Source: M0103 sp040386155
GTDB taxonomy: Bacteria > Bacteroidota > Bacteroidia > Flavobacteriales_D > Crocinitomicaceae
NCBI GenBank assembly: GCA_040386155.1
Contig: JAZKFZ010000002.1
Coordinates: 186,001-250,000 of the forward strand
Reading direction: 5' to 3'
Length of the DNA stretch: 64,000 nt
Shown here: piece after piece, positions 53,817 through 63,700 of the stretch
Layout: each line of letters begins with the position of its first letter
Numbering within the stretch: the first letter of the stretch is position 1
The notes under the pieces: model-generated
What the model saw: the letters and a program-made list of their open reading frames with translations, nothing else
Databases searched by the model: none
What the model was told of the DNA's origin: nothing
Made by a program: the position numbers and the translations under genes

Positions 53817-56800
53817 TTAACGTAGAAGGGTCACAAAACCACGTTTCACAATTTCATTTCCTGCAGCGTCGTGAATGGTGAGCATGTAAATGTAGGTAGC
53901 AGTTTCAGCAAATTTTCCGTTTGAAAGTTTGCCACACCATTGTTCGTTGGGGTCAGAAGAATTGAAAATTTCTTGGCCCCAACGATCAAAAATTACAAAA
54001 CGATAGTCTTTTGGATCAAATTGGGAAACTTCTGGATAAAAACAAGGGTTGATTCCTTCTGGCGTAAAACTATTGGGAATATAGATTAATGGTTCAAATA
54101 CGTTGCAAACAATGTTGGAACGACTAATTTTTGGATCATTGTAAATATTACCCCCTTCCACTGCTTCTACATAATAACATACTCGTCCTTTGAAATTAGG
54201 ATCAGTGAGTTGGTCTTGAAACGAAAGTCGATCAAATGGTGATGTAGCGTAAATACTTGGGGAAAATACACTGTCAATTCCTCTAAAAATAGTGTACTCC
54301 ACAACTTCACCATCAAATTTTTCATAAGGATTCCACTGAAGATAAGAACTTAAAGTAATATCTTCCTTTTGAAGATTAAGTAGAATCGTTTTGGCAATAT
54401 TGGAGCTGGGACCAAAATTTCCGCAATCATCCATTGGACGAACACGATAGGAATACGAAACATTTTGTACATCAACATCAGTATCAATGTACGTTGTTTG
54501 CATTCCTACTACAGGTAATTGTACCAACGGAACAAACGCTCCAGAAGCATCTGCTTTTTCTATCAAGATAAAATCTACAGCCGCCAAATTGTCGATGAGA
54601 TGTTCAATCACGATTTGTTTAAGATCCACAGAGGCGACTTGCAAATAGTTAAAACTTGGTCCAGCTGGCGCAATTACACTCAAACAAATTTTATTCGAAT
54701 AGGAGGTGTCTCCACTGGCACTTATTGCTCGAATGTAGAAGCAATAATCTTTCAAAAGTTCAACATCAACAGTGAAAAAAGTATCAATAGTGGCACCATA
54801 TACGCTCCAATTTAATCCAGCTTCGTGACCAATAATTTCATACGTTGATAAATCATTCCATCCAATGTAGTTGGTCCAGTTCAGGGCTACTTGACGGTCA
54901 CACAATGATAGTTCTTGACTTGCAAAAATGGTAGTATGTACATTTGCTTTTGCAGAGGTTTGGAAAGTTGGCGGAAAGGCTGGTGTATAGCAAGAATCGA
55001 ATGCTGCAACAGAGTAGGAGAGTGGTCCAGCATCTGTATTGACTGTATGAGCGTAATTGGTATTTCCGATACCCCAAACAGTATCTAACTCAAAAATAAA
55101 ACCATTCGCATCAAAGGTATAGACGACATATCCATAGGTGTCAGGCTGCTGGTTTTGATTCCAACTAATTATCACATTTCCAGTTAGGGTGTCAACAGTT
55201 GCGCTTGATATGATTGGTATATTTGGCGTAAGCATGTCTTCTAAATCGTCTCCTACAATATTGGAAGTAAAGTCGCACGGTACATTGGGTAAGACCACTT
55301 GATAACTCAGAAAAGCCTCACAAATATCAATCGTATCCAAATAGTTATGAGTGGCATACGACACACTGTCGATCATTGTCCAAGTTCCCGCTGGATATTC
55401 ACGATAAATGTGATAGTAATTATTCATGGAAACCAATTGTGGAGTTGCAGGTTGATTCCATGTAAGTTGAGCTGTGCCATTGTTAGGATTCACAAGATTC
55501 ATGTGAATATTTGCTACGGTGTCGCTATTTCTGAGTGTATTTCCATCACAACCAGAGATTACAGAGATGAAAAAATCGTTGTTAGTGTTAATTGCAGGAA
55601 TTGTGATGGAATTGACAGCAATATTCGTTTCTGTGGCTAATAGTCCTCCTTGCAAGGAATGAATTTCATACCCCAAAAATGTTCCAAAAGGATCGTTGAC
55701 TGCATTCCAATTGATCGTCAAATTACCAGCGATATCTGTTTGAATACAATTAATTTGTGTTGCCTGAATAACGCCTGGATTTACAATAATAATCGTTACC
55801 GTGGCGTAGCTCACTTTTGGTATTTGACAAAAATCGTCTTGTACCCTGAACACAAAGTGATACGGAATGGTGTCTAAGGCGATTCCATTCGTTCCAACGA
55901 GATGGTCGCAGTCTGTTTGCCAACTGAAGTTGGTAGCAACTCCCTGTGTTCCACTGATAATTGGTGTTGCATTTAGCGTAGCACATGGTTGTATATCACA
56001 GCCTGATGTTGATGTAAAATTGGTGCCAAAAAGGGGGCCTGAAGCAGACAGAAAGTTGGTTTGAGGTGTACCATCTTGTAAAACTTCCAAATCTGTTGCT
56101 GTAAGTGTGAAGTTCACTAATGTTCCAGCGTCAACGGTCGTTTCGAACGATCCAGCAAACGGGGCTGTAATTACGGGAGGATTATTGACTGTAGAGCAAG
56201 GCATAATCACTAATTGCATTTCGCGCTCTACTTCAGAGATGAGTATGCCATTACGGTATGATTTCACAAGAATTTTAACTACGTAATTGCCTATGGTGAA
56301 ACTAGTGAATTCAATTTCACCCGATTGGGGATCTACAGTCGCAGTTATATTTCCTGGGTCGAGTGTTGAATTTGGGGTGGGACTTGAAGCCGAGAACCCC
56401 GCAACAAAAGGCACTGGAATTGGGTTTGTTGGTGGATTGTAAATTCCTGTAGGGAAATTATTCAGGGGTGCTGAAAAAGAGATTGCAAGAGAATCTAGGT
56501 CGGGATCAACAGCATTCATGTTGTAGCGAAAAGGTTCACCTGCGCAGCTTACAAAGTAAGGTTCCTGAAGAAAAACCGGCGAGTTATCTTTGCACACATC
56601 CGCAATGGAATTAGGTGCATTAAACATTTTTGCTGTCAATGTAATTCCATAAATGGATGGAGTGCTTAGATTGGTAATGTTGTTGCTTCGCGAAAAATTT
56701 TCATACGTAAAAATCCATCCCATTGGTCCTGGAATTCCATTCAAAAGAACAGGAGCACTTTTATACACTACTTTTTCGATGGCTCCAATTCCATTGCCAC

Positions 56801-57101
56801 TATTACTTCCCACTCCACACTCTAGTGGTACTGGTGATCCAGCTACAGGAGTACAATTCGGAGAAATGTCTGTTCTACTTTGAAAAAAGACGGTAATGTT
56901 CGTAAGTGTTGGGTGATTCCATACGCGAATGTTTTCAGAAACGGTATTGACTTCTGCGCCATTGCAATCACGATAAAAAACCAATTGAAAAACATAACCA
57001 GCACCCTGACATTCCCATGTAATTTCTCCTCCCATCACATGCGAAGCACGCAAGCTATTAGAAGCAAAAGTGAAAATTAATATGAGGATAAAATGTTTCA
57101 A
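53817..57101 (-). CDS. Large cell-surface protein with type B (gliding motility-associated) sorting domain
   Basis: The 1094-aa protein has a signal peptide and a common Bacteroidota N-terminal module (SHVMGGEITWECQG, LVFYRDCNGAEV). Several fibronectin-III/Ig-like repeats follow (about 440-950, e.g. GNLTINWNAVNDPFGTFLGYEI). The C terminus (about 1005-1094) is a type B sorting domain: YIPNSFTPEGINPCFYP, FVIFDRWGQEIFNS, VKRGFVTLLR. The start is TTG at 57101; the signal peptide begins there. An SprF-like gene and a PorE-like gene follow, so it is the likely cargo of a dedicated secretion set. Confidence 0.9.
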   Translation of the reverse strand: MKHFILILIFTFASNSLRASHVMGGEITWECQGAGYVFQLVFYRDCNGAEVNTVSENIRVWNHPTLTNITVFFQSRTDISPNCTPVAGSPVPLECGVGSNSGNGIGAIEKVVYKSAPVLLNGIPGPMGWIFTYENFSRSNNITNLSTPSIYGITLTAKMFNAPNSIADVCKDNSPVFLQEPYFVSCAGEPFRYNMNAVDPDLDSLAISFSAPLNNFPTGIYNPPTNPIPVPFVAGFSASSPTPNSTLDPGNITATVDPQSGEIEFTSFTIGNYVVKILVKSYRNGILISEVEREMQLVIMPCSTVNNPPVITAPFAGSFETTVDAGTLVNFTLTATDLEVLQDGTPQTNFLSASGPLFGTNFTSTSGCDIQPCATLNATPIISGTQGVATNFSWQTDCDHLVGTNGIALDTIPYHFVFRVQDDFCQIPKVSYATVTIIIVNPGVIQATQINCIQTDIAGNLTINWNAVNDPFGTFLGYEIHSLQGGLLATETNIAVNSITIPAINTNNDFFISVISGCDGNTLRNSDTVANIHMNLVNPNNGTAQLTWNQPATPQLVSMNNYYHIYREYPAGTWTMIDSVSYATHNYLDTIDICEAFLSYQVVLPNVPCDFTSNIVGDDLEDMLTPNIPIISSATVDTLTGNVIISWNQNQQPDTYGYVVYTFDANGFIFELDTVWGIGNTNYAHTVNTDAGPLSYSVAAFDSCYTPAFPPTFQTSAKANVHTTIFASQELSLCDRQVALNWTNYIGWNDLSTYEIIGHEAGLNWSVYGATIDTFFTVDVELLKDYCFYIRAISASGDTSYSNKICLSVIAPAGPSFNYLQVASVDLKQIVIEHLIDNLAAVDFILIEKADASGAFVPLVQLPVVGMQTTYIDTDVDVQNVSYSYRVRPMDDCGNFGPSSNIAKTILLNLQKEDITLSSYLQWNPYEKFDGEVVEYTIFRGIDSVFSPSIYATSPFDRLSFQDQLTDPNFKGRVCYYVEAVEGGNIYNDPKISRSNIVCNVFEPLIYIPNSFTPEGINPCFYPEVSQFDPKDYRFVIFDRWGQEIFNSSDPNEQWCGKLSNGKFAETATYIYMLTIHDAAGNEIVKRGFVTLLR

Positions 57102-57161
57102 TAGTTAGTAAACGTAAAAATGAACGTTGTAGTATAGACGATTTGAGCTTCTTGAGGTTGT

Positions 57162-58421
57162 TTATCCAGCTGTGACAACAGTAAATTTGTTCCAATCGAG
57201 GTATTTTTTTGCCAACTCCTGTAATCGTGCAGGGGTGAATTTTTTAATTCCGTCGATTACTTTATCAAGATACGATGAATCTAACTGATAGTTATCCAGA
57301 TTCACATCTAAATCAAGCATTGCATAGGCGCCGTCTACACTTTTTAACAATTGACCAAGCATGTAATTTTTCACCAAGTTTAATTCTTCTTCGGGCACTA
57401 GCTCATTCTTCAAGCGCTCTATTTCAAACTTTATTTCATCGATAGCAGCGTCTTTTACTTCATTGCCCACTTCTGTGGCGATTAAAAAATACCCGCTAGC
57501 ATTTGTTTCAATCACCATGCTTCCAATTCCATACGTGTATCCTTTGTCTTCACGAATATTGGTCATTAATCGACTTCCAAAATAATCGCCAAGGATGGTA
57601 TTTAAGATCTGGAAATCAATATAATCGTTATGATTTTTATTGAAAAGTGTCCGCCCGATGCGAATGGCAGTTTGAAGTGCATTTTTTTTGTCGTCGTGAA
57701 AATTTCCTGCCAGATTAGCAAAATTTGCTTCAAATTTAATTGCTTCATTGCTTGCCCACCCCTTCAAAATGGTCGACATTTCAACTATACTTTCTTCCTC
57801 AAAAGCACCGCAAACAACAATCTTGTAAAGTCCATTTATGTAAGCTTCTTCATAAAAGGATTTCAAATCTGTGCTGGTAATTTTCTCAAAATCTTCCTCT
57901 TCAACAATGGCGGCGTATGCAGTACCATCAAATAATTTGGTTTGAAAAAGTCGTTGCGCTTTGGTACTCACTTTTTCATTGTTCACTTTGAACTTTTGTT
58001 TTCTGTCGGCAATAAGTTCTTCCAATTCATTTTCATCAAAAATTGAATTATTGATGGCATCCTGAAAAATCCTCAGAATTGCATTCATGTTTTCCTTGAG
58101 GGAATATATGCTAATGACAGAATACTCGATACCAGCATTTGATTCATAAAAAGCGCCCAAATTATTCAACTCATTTTGAATTTGTGTCGATGATTTTGTA
58201 GCTGTACCAGATAAGAGGAAGCCATTCATAATTGAAGCAAGTCCTTTTTTGCTAGCATGAATAGCACCTGCACGGAAGTACAATTCTACTTTTGCGGTTT
58301 CATCCGGTACTTCATTCATCCAAAACAACTTGCAATTTGGACCAAGATCCATTCGTTTCGAAGAAAGAAATTCAATCGTTTGAATGGACTGAACTTCTGG
58401 TACCAATTGTCGATTAATCAT
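57162..58421 (-). CDS. M16 peptidase-like subunit without zinc-binding motif
   Basis: The 419-aa protein has the M16 fold (RAGAIHASKKGLASIMNGFLLSG in the place of the active-site helix, and NTILGDYFGSRLMTNIREDKGYTYGIGS in the C-terminal half). The HxxEH motif is absent, so it cannot bind zinc in the usual way. It overlaps the active M16 gene by 8 bp; the two should form a heterodimer in which this subunit shapes the substrate cavity. No signal peptide is visible. Confidence 0.9.
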   Translation of the reverse strand: MINRQLVPEVQSIQTIEFLSSKRMDLGPNCKLFWMNEVPDETAKVELYFRAGAIHASKKGLASIMNGFLLSGTATKSSTQIQNELNNLGAFYESNAGIEYSVISIYSLKENMNAILRIFQDAINNSIFDENELEELIADRKQKFKVNNEKVSTKAQRLFQTKLFDGTAYAAIVEEEDFEKITSTDLKSFYEEAYINGLYKIVVCGAFEEESIVEMSTILKGWASNEAIKFEANFANLAGNFHDDKKNALQTAIRIGRTLFNKNHNDYIDFQILNTILGDYFGSRLMTNIREDKGYTYGIGSMVIETNASGYFLIATEVGNEVKDAAIDEIKFEIERLKNELVPEEELNLVKNYMLGQLLKSVDGAYAMLDLDVNLDNYQLDSSYLDKVIDGIKKFTPARLQELAKKYLDWNKFTVVTAG

Positions 58422-59658
58422 TTTTAATAGCTTTAACTTTGAGCAGCGTGCAGTTTGTTTTGTTTAAAATTTCGCTAGCAACTCTTGTGATATTGGAAGG
58501 TGTAATTTTTTGATAGTGGCCAGCTTCTTCATTGATGATGTTGGCATCTCCAAGCAATTCGAAATAGCATAGATTCATTGCTCGATTTAGTAATCCTTGG
58601 TCCTGAAATTCTTTCGAAGTTCTTAATTTAATCATCAATCGATTCATTTCCTCAAGATCTAATTCTTCTGCTTGAAATCTTGACAATTCCTTCCAAAGTG
58701 CGGTATCAAATTGCTCGAAAGTGACATTATTATTCAATTTGCCAGAAATGATAAGAAGGCCTTGATCAAAAGATGCAGTAACATAGGCGCCAATTTCTGA
58801 AGCAAGTTGTTGTTCTTTTTTTAGTGAAGTATAGAGTTTTGATGATTTGTCTCGGCCTAATGCATCTGAAATTAGATCTGCAATATAGAAGTCATCGTGC
58901 ATACGTGCGGGCATTTTGAAGGCATAGTAAAAGGCATTCGCAGGCACGGTTCGTTCCAGTGTTTTTTCTCTAAATTCATGCTGAGGTTCTTCTTGAGGTA
59001 ATGCTCTCATTTTTTTAACACCAGCAGGAATGTCTCCATACCATTTTTCTACCAAGGGCTTAATTTCAGCTAATTCAAAGTTTCCTGCCACACATAGAAT
59101 TGCATTTGAAGGATTGTAATGTGCGCTGAAAAATTTTTTCACATCCTCCATCGTTGCTTCTTCGATGTGTTTGATTTCTTTTCCAATCGTTGCCCATTTG
59201 TAAGGATGTTTTTTATAGGCTAATGGACGTAATTCGAGCCAAACATCTCCATAAGGTTGGTTGAGGTAGCGTTGTTTAAACTCTTCAATCACCACGGATC
59301 GCTGCACTTCTAAACTTTTTGGCGTAAAAGCGAGTGATAACATTCTGTCACTTTCCAGCCAAAGTGCAGTTTCCAAATTTTGTGCAGGAAGCACATCGTA
59401 ATAGTTGGTGATATCGTTTGAAGTGAAGGCGTTACTTTCGCCACCCGCTCTTTGAAGAGGAGCATCAAAATCAGGAATATTGACAGATCCTCCAAACATA
59501 AGGTGCTCAAAAAGGTGCGCAAATCCAGTTTTTTCTTCACTTTCATCACGTGCTCCTACATCAAATAACGTATTTACAACTACCATCGGTGTTGTAGGGT
59601 CTTTGTGAAAGAGCACTCGTAAATTATTTTTAAGTGTAAATTTTTCGAATTTGATCAT
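58414..59658 (-). CDS. M16-family zinc metallopeptidase, active subunit
   Basis: The inverted zinc motif HLFEH is at 48-52 (TGFAHLFEHLMFGG; ligands H48 and H52, catalytic E51), and the third ligand is probably E126 in SVVIEEFKQR. At 414 aa it is one complete M16 half. It pairs with the downstream inactive subunit, as in PqqL-like or mitochondrial processing peptidase heterodimers. No clear signal peptide, so a cytoplasmic peptide-degrading role is possible. Its start shares one base with the stop of the upstream gene (TAATG). Confidence 0.93.
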   Translation of the reverse strand: MIKFEKFTLKNNLRVLFHKDPTTPMVVVNTLFDVGARDESEEKTGFAHLFEHLMFGGSVNIPDFDAPLQRAGGESNAFTSNDITNYYDVLPAQNLETALWLESDRMLSLAFTPKSLEVQRSVVIEEFKQRYLNQPYGDVWLELRPLAYKKHPYKWATIGKEIKHIEEATMEDVKKFFSAHYNPSNAILCVAGNFELAEIKPLVEKWYGDIPAGVKKMRALPQEEPQHEFREKTLERTVPANAFYYAFKMPARMHDDFYIADLISDALGRDKSSKLYTSLKKEQQLASEIGAYVTASFDQGLLIISGKLNNNVTFEQFDTALWKELSRFQAEELDLEEMNRLMIKLRTSKEFQDQGLLNRAMNLCYFELLGDANIINEEAGHYQKITPSNITRVASEILNKTNCTLLKVKAIKND

Positions 59659-60611
59659 TAGAATGTATATTTTTCGCTTGTTTGCAATGCGAGTGAAGCG
59701 CGGAATTCCTGTATAATTTCACTAACAATTTCTTTCGCAGGCATAATCTTGTCGATGATTCCTGCCACTTGACCAATTTCAAGTTCTCCCTCCACTAAAT
59801 CACCTTCAAACATGCCTTTTTTAGCGCGACCTCTACCCAAAAGTTGTGTTAATTCCTCAGGAGAGGCATTTTGTTCGTAAGCTTTTTCTACACGCACAAA
59901 AAAATCGTTTTTAACAAGGCGAACAGGCGTTAGTTCTTTCAATGTTAACATCGTATCTCCTTCTTTTGCATCAACAACGACTTTTTTAAAGTTTTCGTGA
60001 GCGCTTGATTCGAGAGAAGCAACAAAGCGACTTCCAATTTGTACTCCGTCAGCTCCTAAATTCATAGCTGCAAGCATGCCTTTTCCAGTGCCAATTCCTC
60101 CGGCAGCAATTAAAGGAATACTAAGTTTTTCGGCAATGGCAGGAATTAAACAAAAGGTAGTCGTTTCATCTCGTCCATTGTGTCCACCAGCTTCAAATCC
60201 TTCTGCAACGATGGCGTCAACTCCAGCTTCCTGTGCCTTGAGCGCAAATTTCAAACTTGAAACCACATGTACGACAATGATTCCATGTTGTTTTAAATGA
60301 GCAGTCCATGTTTTTGGATTTCCAGCAGAGGTAAAAACAATGGGTACTTTGTATTTGATAATAGTGGCAATGTGTTTTTCAATGTCGGGATACAACATCG
60401 GCAAATTCACTGCAAATGGTTTATTGGTTGCTTGTTGACATTTAATAATATGCTCTTCTAAAACAGATGGATACATTGATCCTGATCCAATAATTCCCAG
60501 TCCACCAGCATTTGAAACTGCCGATGCAAGTTCCCATCCCGAGCACCAAATCATACCAGCTTGAATCAATGGGAAATCAATCCCAAATAAGTGCGTAATT
60601 CGATTTTTCAT
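59658..60611 (-). CDS. Nitronate monooxygenase (2-nitropropane dioxygenase-like)
   Basis: An FMN-binding TIM barrel of 317 aa: FPLIQAGMIWCSGWELASAVSNAGGLGIIG at the start, EGFEAGGHNGRDE with the catalytic His position, then LIAAGGIGTGKGMLAAMNLGADGVQIGSRF, which binds the FMN phosphate. It oxidises nitronates such as propionate-3-nitronate. It is the first gene of the operon with the M16 pair. Some members act on unknown alkyl nitronates or as enoyl reductases. Confidence 0.9.
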   Translation of the reverse strand: MKNRITHLFGIDFPLIQAGMIWCSGWELASAVSNAGGLGIIGSGSMYPSVLEEHIIKCQQATNKPFAVNLPMLYPDIEKHIATIIKYKVPIVFTSAGNPKTWTAHLKQHGIIVVHVVSSLKFALKAQEAGVDAIVAEGFEAGGHNGRDETTTFCLIPAIAEKLSIPLIAAGGIGTGKGMLAAMNLGADGVQIGSRFVASLESSAHENFKKVVVDAKEGDTMLTLKELTPVRLVKNDFFVRVEKAYEQNASPEELTQLLGRGRAKKGMFEGDLVEGELEIGQVAGIIDKIMPAKEIVSEIIQEFRASLALQTSEKYTF

Positions 60612-60750
60612 TGAGTACGAAATTAGTTATTTTAGGACATTCAAAACGTATTTTCAAACACAAACAAAAGTGATTGATAACTATTTGTGAAGTGAAGTGC
60701 ATCCTTTTGATCAAATTTTGTATCTTAGTTTCATTATTCAATTGTTGATT

Positions 60751-63700
60751 TTGAAAAAATTCCTTTTTGTTTACCTACTAATTCAATCGTTCAGCGGTAT
60801 TTCGCAAGAAGTGGAACATCAGCATTCAACCTTACATGCGTTTGTTGAGAACAAAGGACAATGGCCAGCAGGAGTTTTTTTTAAATCTCGGATTGAAGGC
60901 GGGAATTTTTGGATTCAACAAAAGCAATTTATATTTCAGCTGATGGACTATTCTTCCATGGAAGAAGCACATCGAAATCCAAAAAGTTCCAATGGTAATG
61001 ATGAAATTCCTTCAGTGCTGGTATTTCAAAATTTTATCGGTGCCAATGAGGTAACAAATATTGAGAAATTTCACCCTTCCGAAGCTTACCTAAATTATTT
61101 TATTGGAAACAAGTCGGAGCATTGGGCATCAAATGTTCATTCCTATGAAGAAGCAATCATGCATGAGTTTTATGATGGAATTGACTTAAAATTGATAGAG
61201 AATAAAAAGCAATTAAAGTACGAATTTCATGTGCAAGCTGGTTCAAATCCACAAATAATAAAATTTGAATATCACGGACATCAGCGACAGGAAATTAACA
61301 AGAAAGGTGAGCTAGTAATTCATTCAAAACTAGGACAAATCATCGAAGAGAAGCCTTATGCGTATCAAGTTATTAATGGAAAGATTGTTGAAGTTCAATG
61401 TCAATTTAAAATTGAACATAATCAAATCGGATTCCAATTGGGAACGTACGATCCAGCTGCTATTTTAGTGATCGACCCAGTATTGGTCTTTGCTACGTAC
61501 TCAGGTTCCTTGACTGATAATTTTGGAATGACGGCCACCTATGGACAAGATGGTTCAGCCTATTCTGGTGGAATGATATATGGGAATGCATATCCAACAC
61601 CCAATCCCTTAGCGTTTGATATTAATTCGAGTTTTACGCAGGTTACCAATCCAACGTACGGTATTACAGACGCGTTTATTTCAAAGTACAATTCCAACGG
61701 AACAACTATGTTGTGGACTACTTTTTTGGGTGGTGGAAATGCTACGCAAGGAACAGAAACAGCGCAAAGTATGATTTGTGATGCAAATGATAATCTGTAC
61801 TTGTATGGTTCAACATCAAGTATTGATTTTCCGATTGTTGGCGGGTACCAAGCAAGTCATGCTGGAGGTTCAGCTAATTCAAATCACTATTTTAATGGTG
61901 TTTATTTCACGAATCAAGGCACAGATATTTATGTCGCAAAAATTAGTGCTAATGGGCAAAATCTTTTGGCATCGACCTACATGGGAGGTTCATTAAATGA
62001 TGGGGTAAATACGAAAGTTACTTCTGGAACATACAATTCGGTTGCTGCTTATGATTCACTTACGTATAACTATGGAGATCAGTTTAGAGGAGAAATTATG
62101 TTAGATCCACTAGGGAATTGCATTGTTGCTTCTTGTTCTAGATCAACTGATTTTCCCATCTCAAATGCGTTTCAATCGGCAAATGCTGGAATGCAAGACG
62201 GGGTAGTGTTTAAGTTAAATAATTCGCTGTCTACTTTAGTTTGGTCAAGTTATTATGGTGGAGCAAATAACGATGCGTGTTACTCTGTGAAAGTGGATTC
62301 AAGTTACAATGTTGTAGTCGTGGGAAGTACCAGTTCCAATAATTTGCAGTTTACAGCAGGAGGATACCAACCTTCCTACAATGGAGGAAAAACAGATGGG
62401 TTTGCATTGAAGTTAGACCCTATAGGAACTTCTGTTTTGCAGGCAACTTATCTTGGCACACCGAATTATGACCAGGCTTTTTTCGTTGAAATTGATCGAA
62501 ACGACAATGTATTTGTGCTAGGCCAATCAGAGGGGGGACTTTTCCCCGTAGTTAACTCTACTTTTATAAATCCGAACAGTTCTCAATTTGTCATTAAACT
62601 TAATCCGTTACTAAACACCAACCTCAATTCTACTGTTTTTGGAAATGGGCAAGCAGCTCCAAATATATCACCAGCAGCTTTTTTGGTGGATATTTGTGGA
62701 AATATTTACATTTCGGGGTGGGGGGCAAATATTTTGCAATCTGTTGCACTTTCAGGGATGCCGATTTCTCCTGGCGCATTCCAAAGCACCGCTCCTGATG
62801 GATTTGATTTTTATCTACTTGTCATCGAACGCGAATTTGGCGGATTACTCTACGCAACATACATGGGTGGAGGAAGTGCGGATGAACATGTGGACGGCGG
62901 AACATCACGCTTCGATAAAAATGGTGTTGTCTATCAATCAGTTTGTGGCGGGTGTGGAGGATTTTCTGATTTTCCAACCACAGCAGGTGCTTGGTCGAAT
63001 AGTAACTTAAGTTCAAACTGCAACAATATTGTTTTTAAATTCGATTTTGAGTTAATTCCTCAAGCCGATTTTGTCGCCGATCAAAGTTTAGGTTGTGCCA
63101 CTTTTCCTGTAACATTTGATAATTTTTCTACTGCTTCCGACTCTTATTTATGGGATTTTGGAAACGGTGATACTTCTTCTATCATTTTTAACCCAACAAT
63201 TATTTACGACACTCCGGGCATTTATGATGTTTTTTTATATGTAACTGATAGTATTTGCTTGTTGACGGATACAGCGCACGTTACCATTACAGTCACAGAT
63301 TCCATTCAAGTGGCTACTTCACCTGATATCGAGTTGTGTACTCCTATTGAAATCAACTTAATGGCTAATTCATTTGGTACAGCAAGCTATTTTATTTGGT
63401 CAGATGATCCAAATTTTTCAGATACATTAAATACGAATTTGGCTGATTCTGTATTAACAATTACTCCTAGCCAAAATACCACGTATTATGTTATATCTGG
63501 AAATCCCGGTTGTTCTCATTTAGATAGTGTCGTCGTCACATTCATAGGCTCAGATATTGTGCTGAATGGAGATAGTACCTTGTGTTTAGGTGAATCTTCA
63601 ATTATTACAGTGACTAATTTGAATCCATCTATTTCATTTGTTTATGTGTGGGGTCCGCCAGAAATCATCGTAGGATCGCCAAATCCAACAACTGTCATTA

